The translations under genes were made by a program, and so were the position numbers. Below, in pieces: positions 8,571-16,526 of a stretch of DNA of 42,327 nucleotides. Source of the DNA: an uncultured Clostridia bacterium (GTDB lineage: Bacteria > Bacillota > Clostridia > TANB77 > CAG-508); NCBI GenBank assembly GCA_948630815.1, contig CAPIEU010000014.1:1-42327 (forward strand), given 5' to 3'. The notes under the pieces are model-generated. The model ran no database searches. It was not told where the DNA came from and worked only from the letters and a program-made list of their open reading frames with translations. Numbering within the stretch: position 1 is the stretch's first letter; each line of letters opens with the position of its first letter.

Positions 8571-8607
8571 AAAAATCCGTTATTACAAATTAACGGATTT
8601 ATTTTTA
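8571..8607 (+). terminator. Terminator after oapA
   Basis: AAATCCGTTA (8573-8582) pairs perfectly with TAACGGATTT (8591-8600) and is followed by ATTTTTATT. It closes the OLE-oapA unit. Confidence 0.85.
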
Positions 8608-8637
8608 TTGAATAGGAAAAATGTTTATAATTTTTCA

Positions 8638-8662
8638 AAGAAATTGCTTACAATATAGGAGC
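8638..8662 (+). repeat. Short direct repeat, copy 2 (after oapA)
   Basis: AAGAAATTGCTTACAATATA plus GGAG matches copy 1 at 7039-7062 with a few changes. Confidence 0.4.
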
Positions 8663-8731
8663 GACATTTATGTCCATTTTTTATTATATAATAGAAAACT
8701 TATATTTTTAGATAATAAGTAATAACATTTG

Positions 8732-8760
8732 TTGACAAATATTATTTGTTGCTATAATAT
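8732..8760 (+). promoter_or_regulatory. Promoter for the prepilin-like gene
   Basis: Perfect TTGACA (8732-8737). The -10 is either TATAAT (8753-8758, 15-nt spacer) or TAATAT (8755-8760, 17-nt spacer). Confidence 0.6.
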
Positions 8761-8839
8761 ATTAACTGTAAATAATAAGTATAAATAATAAAAAAATGAA
8801 AACAATGTAATAAAATAAATAAAGGAGGAACAAAAGATA

Positions 8840-10432
8840 ATGAATAATGAAGAATTAATAATGGATAATAAAAAATATAATGATGTAGGGGCAGGTCTTG
8901 TGCCAGCCCAAAGAAATATAAACAAGACTCAATGTAAACGTTGTAGGGAAGAGCATTGTTCGTCCGCTAAAGAAAATAGAACTAATCCTAATGCAAACGG
9001 CGTAGGCATCTGTGGGTATGCACCCCCAAAAGGCATAACCCTAATCGCTTTAATAATAACTATTATAATTCTTTTAATTTTAGCAGGAGTTGCAATAAAT
9101 TTGTTAGTAGGAGATAATAGCTTATTTAACACAGCAAGTCGAGCAGGAGAAAAATATGAAAAAGAGGCTATAAAAGAAGAGTTAGAAAGTGTAATATTAG
9201 ATATACAGCTAAGTAAAAATATGAATATAACAATGCAAGACATAATAGACGAGCTGTCCATAAAATGTTCAGGAGTTGAATGGATAGACACAGATTCAAA
9301 AGAACCAATAGGAGAATATAAAGGATATGAATTTAAAGTGAAAGATGATTATACAGTAGAAATACTTGAAAAAGTAAAAGGAGATAGACCAATAAGAAAA
9401 ATAACATTTGAAGAAGAAAATATAAAGATAGTGAAAGATGCTACAGAAGAAATAGAATTAAAATATAAAATAGAGCCAAAAAATGCAACGAACAAAGAAG
9501 TAGTGTGGGAAGTAGACAAACCAGATTTATTAACAGTAAAAGATGGAAAAATAGTAGCTAAAGGAACGGAAGGACAAGTTAAAGTTATATGTAAAGCAGT
9601 ATATGGAGAGGCAAGTGCTGAATGTATAATAGAAATAATAGATGGAACATTTATTTATACTCCAGAGGATTTTATAAACTATTTTGCAACTGGAAATGAT
9701 TTCGTAAATAATAATAATTACTGTAAGGTAGATACTAATAATTATTTTATTATGAATGATTTGGATTTTACAGGGTATGATTCATATTCAGCTGGTAATG
9801 TTGAATTAAGGGGAACTTTAGATGGGCAAGGACACATAATTAGTAACTTGAAAGTTAGTGATGGATTAGTAGAAAATAGTGTAGGTGCTACTATCAAGAA
9901 TATTCTTTTTAAGAATGTCTATGTTGATAGTTCTGATTATGGTGCATCACTTTTTGGTAAGATTTCTGGTGTTTTGTTTGAGAAAGTTGGAATTACAGGT
10001 GTTATTCATGGAAAAGGAAATGAGGGAGTGTTTGGAGTAATGACTTATTATAGTGGTAATGCATCATCATTCATAGAATGTTATAGTAGAACTTCCTTAG
10101 AAAGTAGTACTAATTTTTCTTTGGGTGGAGCTGGATTTGTTGTGAGTAATATAGTTCAATCTTTTAGGAATTGCTATTTTTCTGGTACTGTTAATAAAAG
10201 TGATGCTATTGGTACTTTTGTAGCAGGAGAGTATAATAGTGGTTCTAATGGTTCTACATTAACTAATTGTTATTACAATTCAGATTTGTTTACTAAGTCC
10301 GTTCCAGAGAGTGGAAATCCACTAACGACTGAAGAATTTAAAAACAATGAAAATTTTGAAGGATGGGATTTTGAAAATACATGGATTATAAAAGATGGTT
10401 ATCCAGAATTGAGAATTTTTGTAAGAGATTAA
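8840..10432 (+). CDS. Prepilin-like surface protein with Ig-like and beta-helix regions
   Basis: A 530-aa secreted or surface protein. A type IV prepilin signal occurs late, at KG-ITLIALIITIIILLILAG (Gly65 would precede the cleavage site), followed by the helical pilin stalk LVGDNSLFNTASRAGEKYEK. Residues about 184-270 form a bacterial Ig-like (BIG2) domain (ATEEIELKYKIEPKNATNKE, VDKPDLLTVKDGKIVAKG). The C-terminal part has a GLUG/beta-helix pattern (GTLDGQGHIISNLKV, IKNILFKNVYVD). Two oddities: the 64-residue leader is encoded by three degenerate copies of a ~58-bp intergenic repeat, and the part after about 9660 is T-richer (GTT, GGT, TTT codons) than the first half, suggesting a domain swap. 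Its partner pilus genes are not in the window. Confidence 0.75.
   Translation: MNNEELIMDNKKYNDVGAGLVPAQRNINKTQCKRCREEHCSSAKENRTNPNANGVGICGYAPPKGITLIALIITIIILLILAGVAINLLVGDNSLFNTASRAGEKYEKEAIKEELESVILDIQLSKNMNITMQDIIDELSIKCSGVEWIDTDSKEPIGEYKGYEFKVKDDYTVEILEKVKGDRPIRKITFEEENIKIVKDATEEIELKYKIEPKNATNKEVVWEVDKPDLLTVKDGKIVAKGTEGQVKVICKAVYGEASAECIIEIIDGTFIYTPEDFINYFATGNDFVNNNNYCKVDTNNYFIMNDLDFTGYDSYSAGNVELRGTLDGQGHIISNLKVSDGLVENSVGATIKNILFKNVYVDSSDYGASLFGKISGVLFEKVGITGVIHGKGNEGVFGVMTYYSGNASSFIECYSRTSLESSTNFSLGGAGFVVSNIVQSFRNCYFSGTVNKSDAIGTFVAGEYNSGSNGSTLTNCYYNSDLFTKSVPESGNPLTTEEFKNNENFEGWDFENTWIIKDGYPELRIFVRD
8884..9033 (+). repeat. Three degenerate ~58-bp repeat copies inside a coding leader
   Basis: Units start at 8884 (TGTAGGGGCAGGTCTTGTGC), 8942 (TGTAGGGAAG) and about 9001 (CGTAGGCATC). 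Each is preceded by AATG(C/T)AAACG or a similar run. This is the same unit and nearly the same period (58, 59) as the intergenic array at 39891-40095 (57, 58, 56). Because 58 is not a multiple of three, each copy is translated in a different frame (VGAGLVPAQ, then CREEHCSSAK, then GVGICGYAPP). Confidence 0.8.
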
Positions 10433-10457
10433 AAATGATAAATTTACAATAAATAAA

Positions 10458-10507
10458 AGCCATTGTTGTTTTTTTCTAAAACATTGAAAAGCAACAAGGT
10501 TTTTTTA
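10458..10507 (+). terminator. Terminator after the prepilin-like gene
   Basis: CCATTGTTG (10460-10468) pairs with CAACAAGG (10492-10499) and is followed by seven T. The loop is long and T-rich. Confidence 0.65.
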
Positions 10508-10655
10508 CATGATTGATTTTTTATATTAGTTTAAGTATAAACATAATATCTTTTATGAACAATTGGTCAAAAAGTATTGCAATTTTAAAAAATAAATAAT
10601 AAAATGAATACATCATAAATACAATGTAGAAAGAAACTTGGGTTGGAGGAAAGAA

Positions 10656-11673
10656 ATGATTATATTATTAGATGCAATGGGGCGGAGATAATGCACCAGA
10701 TGCAAATATAAAGGGTGCAATAAAGGCTATAAATCAAATAGAAGCAGAAGTATTGTTAATAGGCAATAAAGATATAATTAATGGTAGAATAAAAGAACTG
10801 TATGGAAAAAATGATATTACTGAAATTTCAAATAGATTAAAAATTCATCACACAACAGAAATTATAGAAATGACGGATATTCCAACTCAAAGTATAAAGC
10901 ATAAAAAAGATTCTTCAATGGTGGTAGGATTTAACCTATTAAAAGAAGGAAAAGGTGATGTATTTATTTCAGCAGGAAATAGTGGGGCATTATTAACAGG
11001 TGCGACATTACTTGTTGGAAGAATTAAAGGAATAGATAGACCAGCACTGGCAGGAATATTACCAGCATATAAAGGTAGACTTATGCTAATAGATTGTGGT
11101 TCTAATACTAATTGTAAACCAGTTAATTTACTACAATTCGCACAAATGGCAACAATATATAACAAAAATACATTTGGAATGGAAAATCCAACAGTAGGAC
11201 TATTAAATATAGGTACAGAAGAAACAAAAGGAAATGATTTAGTAAAAGAATCATATAAATTATTAAAAGAAAAAGCACAAGAACTAAATATAAATTTTAT
11301 TGGAAATGTAGAAGGAAGAGATGCTTTTTCTGGAGATTTGGATATTTTAGTTGCAGATGGATATACTGGAAATGTATTTTTAAAAACAGTAGAAGGTGTA
11401 GGAAAACTAGTTAAAAGGAACTTAACAGAAAGTATCAAGAAAAATATATTTACAATGCTTGGAGCATTACCAGCAATGGGGTCAATAAAAGCACTTGCAA
11501 AATCAATGGATTATAAAGAATATGGTGGAGCTTTATTTTTAGGAGTAAAAAAACCAGTTGTAAAAGCACATGGAAGCAGTGATGAAAAGTTATTTGAATT
11601 TACAATTAAACAAGCTGAGCAATTTGTGAAAAATAAAGCAGTAGAAAAAATGATAGAAGAATTTGAAAAATAA
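10656..11673 (+). CDS. plsX: Phosphate acyltransferase PlsX, with one CGG +1 shift site
   Basis: PlsX makes acyl-phosphate from acyl-ACP for membrane phospholipid synthesis. The ATG at 10656 has a GGTTGGAGGAAAG site and begins MIILLDAMG; codon 10 is CGG (10683). Skipping its C gives GGA and the invariant start LDAMGGDNAPDANIKGA. Without the shift the gene stops after 11 codons. The rest is normal: KHKKDSSMVVGFNLLKEGKG, FISAGNSGALLTGATLLVGR, LIDCGSNTNCKP, NVEGRDAFSGDLDILVADGYTG (read in parts). Total length 338 aa. A downstream in-frame start at 10672 would lack the nucleotide-fold glycine motif. acpP follows, the usual partner. Confidence 0.92.
10683..10685 (+). other. CGG +1 recoding site 4 (plsX)
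   Basis: In-frame GGG CGG A at codon 10; skipping C gives the invariant second Gly of DAMGGDNAP. Confidence 0.92.
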
Positions 11674-11700
11674 ACTAAATAATAAAATATAAAAAAATAC

Positions 11701-11729
11701 TTGACAATTTATTAAACATATATTATTGT
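11701..11729 (+). promoter_or_regulatory. Promoter for acpP
   Basis: TTGACA (11701-11706), 17-nt spacer, TATTGT (11724-11729). GGTACTAA (11733-11740), overlapping the likely start, resembles half of a FapR operator (known consensus half TTAGTACC), but no clear second half is seen. Confidence 0.6.
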
Positions 11730-11780
11730 GTAGGTACTAATTAAGAAATAAAAAATTGGGAGGGGGTGAACTTAAAAGAT

Positions 11781-12020
11781 ATGAGTTCAGAAGAAATATT
11801 TGAAAAAATAAAAGAAATTATAGTAGAACAATTAGGAGTAGCTGAAAACACAGTTACAATGGAAGCATCTTTTATAGATGATTTAGGAGCAGATTCACTT
11901 GATATAGTAGAATTAATAATGGCATTAGAAGAAGAATTTGATTTAGAAATTCCAGATGCTGATGCAGAAAAAATAGTTACAGTTAGTGATGTTGTTGACT
12001 ACATAAAAGAAAATGCTTAA
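11781..12020 (+). CDS. acpP: Acyl carrier protein
   Basis: A 79-aa acidic four-helix protein with the phosphopantetheine attachment site DDLGADSLDIVELIMALEEE (serine in DSL). It carries acyl chains in fatty-acid synthesis and is the donor for PlsX upstream. The start is uncertain: the ATG at 11781 lies 14 nt after AGGGGG, whereas a GTG at 11766 overlaps the purine-rich site and would add five residues. A promoter of its own at 11701 suggests it is expressed separately from plsX. No CGG site. Confidence 0.93.
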   Translation: MSSEEIFEKIKEIIVEQLGVAENTVTMEASFIDDLGADSLDIVELIMALEEEFDLEIPDADAEKIVTVSDVVDYIKENA

Positions 12021-12148
12021 ACTTAATGTTCAGGCTATATCTTAAATATCTTACGAAGATGTGCAAGAGAGCCCCATTGTTAAAGGAGGTTTCTTGTAAA
12101 TTCTTTGAAGTTTTTTATGTATTGGGACTGAACATTAATGATTAAGTT
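12019..12148. repeat. Inverted-repeat element with a TATCTTACGAAG core
   Basis: AACTTAATGTTCAG (12020-12033) is mirrored by CTGAACATTAATGATTAAGT (from 12128), enclosing about 95 nt. The internal TTAAATATCTTACGAAG (12042-12058) recurs exactly at 28455-28471 after mfd, where it is also bracketed by short inverted ends. It is probably a small MITE-like family, placed right after the acpP stop. Confidence 0.6.
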
Positions 12149-12149
12149 A

Positions 12150-12179
12150 AAAAAGAAAGGGAACACCTTTCTTTTTTTT
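12150..12179 (+). terminator. Terminator after acpP
   Basis: AAAGAAAGG (12152-12160) pairs with CCTTTCTTT (12166-12174), followed by T residues. Confidence 0.8.
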
Positions 12180-12267
12180 ATCTTTTATTGTATAATATGA
12201 AAAGTAGATTAATGGACGAGAACCTACAATTTGTGATATTAATATATAAAGAGAGGAGAGTGAAAAA

Positions 12268-12946
12268 ATGAATATAGAAAAATTTGAAAAAAATATAGGA
12301 TATATCTTTACAAATAAAAAACTACTAAAAACTGCATTAACACATACATCATATGCAAATGAACAAAATGTAACAAGTAATGAGAAGTTAGAATTTTTAG
12401 GTGATGCAGTATTAGAATTTGTAACAAGTGATTATCTATATAAAAATTATACCCATCTAAAAGAGGGAGAAATGACTAAAGTTAGAGCGAGTGTTGTATG
12501 CGAAGAAAGTTTGTATAAAATAGCAATAAGGCATAATTTTAGTGATTTCTTATACCTTGGTAAAAGTGAACTTTCAAATAGTAAACAGGTAAGACCTGCA
12601 ATACTTGCAGACAGTGTAGAAGCAGTAATTGCAGCAATGTATTTAGATTCTTCTATAGAAGAAGTTAAAAAATTTGTAATTGATAATTTAAAAGAAGCTA
12701 TAGAAATTGCAAGTAAAAATGTGGGAATGAAAGATTACAAAACAGTTTTACAAGAAAAATTACAAGTACATAAAGGAGTACATATAGAATACAAAATAAT
12801 AAAAGAATCTGGACCAGATCATAATAAAATTTTTACAGCAGAAGTAAAATTAAATGGAAAAGTTTTAGCAGCTCGGTGAAGGAACGTCTAAAAAAATAGC
12901 AGAAATGGAAGCAGCTAAAAATGCTATGTCACAAAACAAGATTTAA
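12268..12946 (+). CDS. rnc: Ribonuclease III, with one CGG +1 shift site
   Basis: RNase III cuts double-stranded RNA, including rRNA precursors. The catalytic domain has the signature NEKLEFLGDAVLEF (about residues 37-50) and the second acidic cluster LADSVEAVIAAMYLD. The dsRNA-binding domain begins DYKTVLQEKLQ. CGG at 12874 follows KVLAA; skipping C gives the conserved dsRBD motif GEGTSKKIAEMEAAKNAM, ending at TAA 12944-12946 and giving 226 aa, the normal length. Without it the domain loses its third helix. Start ATG with GAGAGGAGAGTG. The radical-SAM gene downstream is a usual clostridial neighbour; smc, which often follows, is absent. Confidence 0.93.
12874..12876 (+). other. CGG +1 recoding site 5 (rnc)
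   Basis: In-frame GCT CGG T with TGA next in the unshifted frame; skipping C gives Gly203 of the dsRBD motif GEGTSKK. Confidence 0.92.
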
Positions 12947-13073
12947 TAGCAATGCTGTCAATTTAAGAAATAATCTTTTTGTAAGGGAGATCGTGATCGC
13001 CCGAAAAGCTCTATAGGCATACTACGAATATATGTCAAAAGAAATAAATGTTATATAAACGAGGAGGAAAATA

Positions 13074-14147
13074 ATGAAAAAACAACAAAAGCAATACGTT
13101 ATACCAATATTTGTACCGCATTTAGGATGCCCAAATGATTGTATATTCTGCAATCAAAAAAGCATTAGTGGACAATTAAAACAAGTTACAAAAGAAGATG
13201 TGAAAAATACAATAGAATACTACTTAAAAAATTTTAAAGAAGAAGAGGCATATATAGAGGTAGCATTTTTTGGAGGAAGTTTTACAGCAATAGATGTATT
13301 ACTTCAAGAAGAATTATTAGGAGCTGCATATGAATATATTAAAGAAAATAAAGTCCATGCAATTAGAATATCAACTAGACCAGACTGTATAAACAAAGAA
13401 ATACTAAAAATGCTAAAAAAATATAAAGTAAAAACCATTGAATTAGGAGTACAATCAACAAATGATTATATATTAAAAAGAGCAGGAAGAGGACACAATT
13501 TTGAAGATGTAAAAAAAGCATCAAAATTAATTAGATGGAATGGTTTTAAACTTGGTCATCAAATGATGGTAGGATTGCCAGAAAGCACAAGGCTAGACGA
13601 ATTAAACACAGCAAAACAATTAATCAAATTAAAACCTAAAATGATTAGAATATACCCTGTACTAGTAATAAAAAATACAAAATTAGAAAAAGAATTAAAT
13701 GCAGGTACATATGAACCAATAACCTTAAATCAAGCAGTAGAAACATCTAAAGAACTTGTATATTTATTTAATAAAAAGAAAATAGAAGTAATAAGAATAG
13801 GGTTACAAAACACAGATTTAATAAAAGACCCAAGTTGTAAAGAAAGCGAAGTAGTGGCAGGTCCTTATCATCCAGCATTTGGACAACTAGTAGAAGATAG
13901 CATATGGTATGATAGTATAGTAGAAAAAATAAAAAAATTTAATGTAAAAGTAAAAGAAGTTGAAATAGGAGTAAATCCACAAGATGTAAATAGTGTAATA
14001 GGGCATAAAAGAGAAAATGCACAAAAATTAAAAGATCTATATGAAGTAGATATAAAAGTAAAAGCAGATGAAAGTATAAAAATAGGAAAGTCAGAAATGA
14101 AAGTGCTAAAAACTTTTACAGATTTTAAAGAAGAAGAGAAAGTATAG
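13074..14147 (+). CDS. Radical SAM protein, Elp3-like family
   Basis: A 357-aa radical SAM enzyme. The iron-sulphur ligand motif is CPNDCIFC (about residues 19-26), preceded by IPIFVPHLG, with the SAM-binding GGSFTAID segment near 66. The remainder (RISTRPDCI, IELGVQS, GHQMMVGLPEST, IRIYPVLVIKNTKLE) matches the short bacterial family related to the Elp3 radical-SAM domain but without the acetyltransferase domain. Such genes often sit between rnc and smc in clostridia; the substrate is not established. Start ATG after GAGGAGGAAAATA. No CGG codon. Confidence 0.8.
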   Translation: MKKQQKQYVIPIFVPHLGCPNDCIFCNQKSISGQLKQVTKEDVKNTIEYYLKNFKEEEAYIEVAFFGGSFTAIDVLLQEELLGAAYEYIKENKVHAIRISTRPDCINKEILKMLKKYKVKTIELGVQSTNDYILKRAGRGHNFEDVKKASKLIRWNGFKLGHQMMVGLPESTRLDELNTAKQLIKLKPKMIRIYPVLVIKNTKLEKELNAGTYEPITLNQAVETSKELVYLFNKKKIEVIRIGLQNTDLIKDPSCKESEVVAGPYHPAFGQLVEDSIWYDSIVEKIKKFNVKVKEVEIGVNPQDVNSVIGHKRENAQKLKDLYEVDIKVKADESIKIGKSEMKVLKTFTDFKEEEKV

Positions 14148-14176
14148 AAATAATATATATAGAATTAAGTTATTGT

Positions 14177-14340
14177 TTCGTAAGGTATACTATTTATAAA
14201 TAATTTTTGCAATACCGCGTAAGCGACCAACCAGAGCGTAGCGGAGGGCGATTTGGAGCACCCTACAAATAAAATGTTATAATTGGAGGGTGCGACACCA
14301 AGGTATAAAAAAATAATTTATAAATAGTGTACCTTACGAA
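14177..14340. repeat. Long inverted-repeat element, type GCGTAAGCGA
   Basis: The left arm (14177-14216, starting TTCGTAAGGTATACTATTTA) is complementary, with few mismatches, to the right arm (14300-14340, ending AGTGTACCTTACGAA). Inside are CCGCGTAAGCGACCAA and a second stem CACCCT/AGGGTG. The same CCGCGTAAGCGA-CAA core lies in the element at 16322-16452. The gap between the radical-SAM gene and yitT (261 nt) holds nothing else. Confidence 0.75.
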
Positions 14341-14408
14341 AATATTATAATACAATATATCAGTATAAATCACCTATATTTGTAAATAATACCAATATAG
14401 GTGATTTT

Positions 14409-15279
14409 ATGAGTTTAAAAGAAAAAAGGACAAAATTATTAATAAAAAAATACTCTTGGGAATTTATTCAAATTATAATAGGAACATTTTTTATGGCAGT
14501 TGCTGTTTCTCGGGTTTTTATTACCAAACCAATTATCCTCAGGAGGATTTACTGGAATTGCAACAATACTCTATTATCTACTTAAATTTCCAATGGGATT
14601 AACAGTATTTTTATTAAATATACCACTCTTTATAATGTCTTTTATAAAAAAAGGTAAAGAATTCTTTATAAAAGGACTTATAGGAACAACATCATTATCA
14701 TTATTTTTAGATATTTTAGATAATTTCCAAGCGGTTACTAATGATAGGTTACTTGCTTGTATATATGGTGGAATAATAATGGGGATTGGAACTTCAATAG
14801 TGTTAAAAGCAAATGGATCAACAGGTGGAACAGATATGCTTGCATATATAATAAGAGAATATAAACCTACATATAGAACAGGAAATCTAATAGTAATGGT
14901 AGATATAGTTATCATAATATTAAATGTTATTTTCTTTAAAAAAATAGAAGTAGGACTATATTCAAGTATTACAATTTACCTTATGGGAAAAGTAATAGAT
15001 GTTATATTTGAAGGTGTAAATTTTACAAAAATGATATATATAGTTTCAGATAAATATTTAGATATATCAGATAAAATAGGAGAACACGTAGGAAGAGGAG
15101 TAACAGGAATATATGCAAAAGGAATGTATACAAATGATGAAAAAGTTATGCTTTGGTGTGTAGCTTCAAGAAATGAAGCAATGAGAATAAAAGGAATAAG
15201 TAAAAAGATAGATCCAGCATCCTTTATAGTAATTTCAAATGCAAGAGAAGCATTTGGATTTGGGTTTAAAAGAGAATAA
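14409..15279 (+). CDS. YitT family membrane protein, with one CGG +1 shift site
   Basis: A 289-aa protein of the YitT/DUF2179 family: about five membrane helices and a soluble C-terminal DUF2179 domain (YIVSDKYLDISDKIGEHVGR, GVTGIYAKG). The ATG at 14409 follows AGGTGATT. Codon 35 is CGG (14511); skipping C gives GFLLPNQLSSGGFTGIATIL, the family motif after the first helix. Without it the first helix and start would be lost, leaving a weak internal TTG start. Function in the family is unknown (transport has been suggested). Confidence 0.85.
14511..14513 (+). other. CGG +1 recoding site 6 (yitT)
   Basis: In-frame TCT CGG G at codon 35; skipping C gives GGG (Gly35) and GFLLPNQLSSGG. This is the only site with GGG as the shifted codon. 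Confidence 0.85.
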
Positions 15280-15290
15280 TATCATTAAAT

Positions 15291-15326
15291 AAAATGTAGA
15301 TTTCCAAGATTACTTTTGTTGCTATT
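15291..15326. repeat. Solo arm related to the element at 16322
   Basis: AAATGTAGATTTCCAAGATT (from 15291) followed by ACTTTTGTTGCTA is the reverse complement of the left arm at 16322-16358 with minor changes. It lies on the other side of the glycosylase gene, so that gene is bracketed by inverted copies. Confidence 0.65.
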
Positions 15327-15417
15327 ATAGTTAATATAATTAATAAATAATGTTAAAAATAGTATTGAGACAAGTTTAAAATTATGCTAAAATAAATATA
15401 GATAAATGGAGGAATAT

Positions 15418-16284
15418 ATGAAAGAACAAGTATTTATTTTAGAAAATTATAAAGATTTTGAGCCACGTCATATATTTGATTGTGGACAATGTTTTAGATG
15501 GAATATACAAACTGACGGAAGTTATACTGGAGTATTTAAAAACAATGTTTTAAATGTAAAAAAGGAGAATAATAAAATTATATTTAAAGGAATATGTAGT
15601 GATAATATTATAAAAGTAATTAATGACTACTTTGATTTTGATACAGACTACAACAAAATAAAGAAAGAACTAAGTAATGTAGATGAATATTTAAAAGAAA
15701 GTATCGAATTTGGAAGTGGAATTAGAATATTAAATCAAGATTTATGGGAAACAATAATATCTTTTATAATATCTGCAAACAATAATATTCCAAGAATAAA
15801 AGGAATAATAGAGAGAATATCAAAAAAATACGGAAATGAGATAGAATGGAATAACGAGGAATATTATACATTTCCAACACTTGAACAACTAAGTAAAGCA
15901 AATGTAGAAGATTTAAGAGCATTAGGGCTAGGATTTAGAGATAAAAGAGTATATGATACTACTAGAATAATATTAAATAATGAAATTTCATTAGAAGAAC
16001 TTATTAATGAAAAAAACACAGATATATTAAGAGAAAAATTATTAACACTTCCAGGAGTGGGACCAAAAGTTGCAGACTGTATAATGTTATTTGGATTAAA
16101 GCGATTTGAAGTGTTTCCAATTGATGTATGGGTAAGAAGAGTAATGAACGATTTATACATAAAAAATGAGGATGAAACTAAAGTAAACAAAAGAGAAATA
16201 GAAAAATTAGCTATGGAAAAATATAAGAATCTTGCAGGGCTTGCACAACAATATCTATTTTATTGGAAACGTGAAACTGCGTAG
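15418..16284 (+). CDS. 8-oxoguanine DNA glycosylase (OGG1/AlkA-like)
   Basis: A 288-aa base-excision repair glycosylase/lyase. An N-terminal OGG domain (FDCGQCFRWNIQTDGSYTGV) precedes a helix-hairpin-helix-GPD domain: hairpin LTLPGVGPKVADCIMLFG (about residues 212-229), then FEVFPIDVWVRRVM with the catalytic Asp in PIDVWV. The lysine nucleophile position is in GFRDKRVYD. I chose the ATG at 15418, 5 nt after GGAGG; the ATG at 15406 would overlap that site. CGG strings here are out of phase (GAC GGA, TAC GGA) and cause no break. Confidence 0.88.
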   Translation: MKEQVFILENYKDFEPRHIFDCGQCFRWNIQTDGSYTGVFKNNVLNVKKENNKIIFKGICSDNIIKVINDYFDFDTDYNKIKKELSNVDEYLKESIEFGSGIRILNQDLWETIISFIISANNNIPRIKGIIERISKKYGNEIEWNNEEYYTFPTLEQLSKANVEDLRALGLGFRDKRVYDTTRIILNNEISLEELINEKNTDILREKLLTLPGVGPKVADCIMLFGLKRFEVFPIDVWVRRVMNDLYIKNEDETKVNKREIEKLAMEKYKNLAGLAQQYLFYWKRETA

Positions 16285-16321
16285 ATGATTTTTTTACCGA
16301 TTAATATAAAGATTTTAATGA

Positions 16322-16452
16322 AATTAGTAGCAAAAGTAATCTTGGAAATCTACATTTTTAAGCCGCGTAAGCGATCAAACGAGGGCGAAAGCCCAAGTGC
16401 GATATCAAGGCTTATAAAATGTAGATTGTAAAGATATTTTTGCTACTAATTA
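16322..16452. repeat. Long inverted-repeat element, type GCGTAAGCGA, second copy
   Basis: The left arm (16322-16364: AATTAGTAGCAAAAGTAATC onward to TAAGCC) pairs with the right arm (16408-16451: GGCTTATAAAATGTAGATTG onward to GCTACTAATT). The centre carries GCCGCGTAAGCGATCAAAC and GGGCGAAAGCCC. It shares its core with 14177-14340 and its arm with 15291-15326. Confidence 0.75.
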
Positions 16453-16526
16453 GAATCAAACAATCAAATATATTACTTCTTGAGAGCGGAATGCAGACAA
16501 AATAAATTTTAAGAAAGGAAAACAAA

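Noticed and set aside
11730..11750. FapR operator before acpP.
   Set aside because: Only one half (GGTACTAA) is clear; the second half does not match, so I noted it only as a possibility in the promoter entry.
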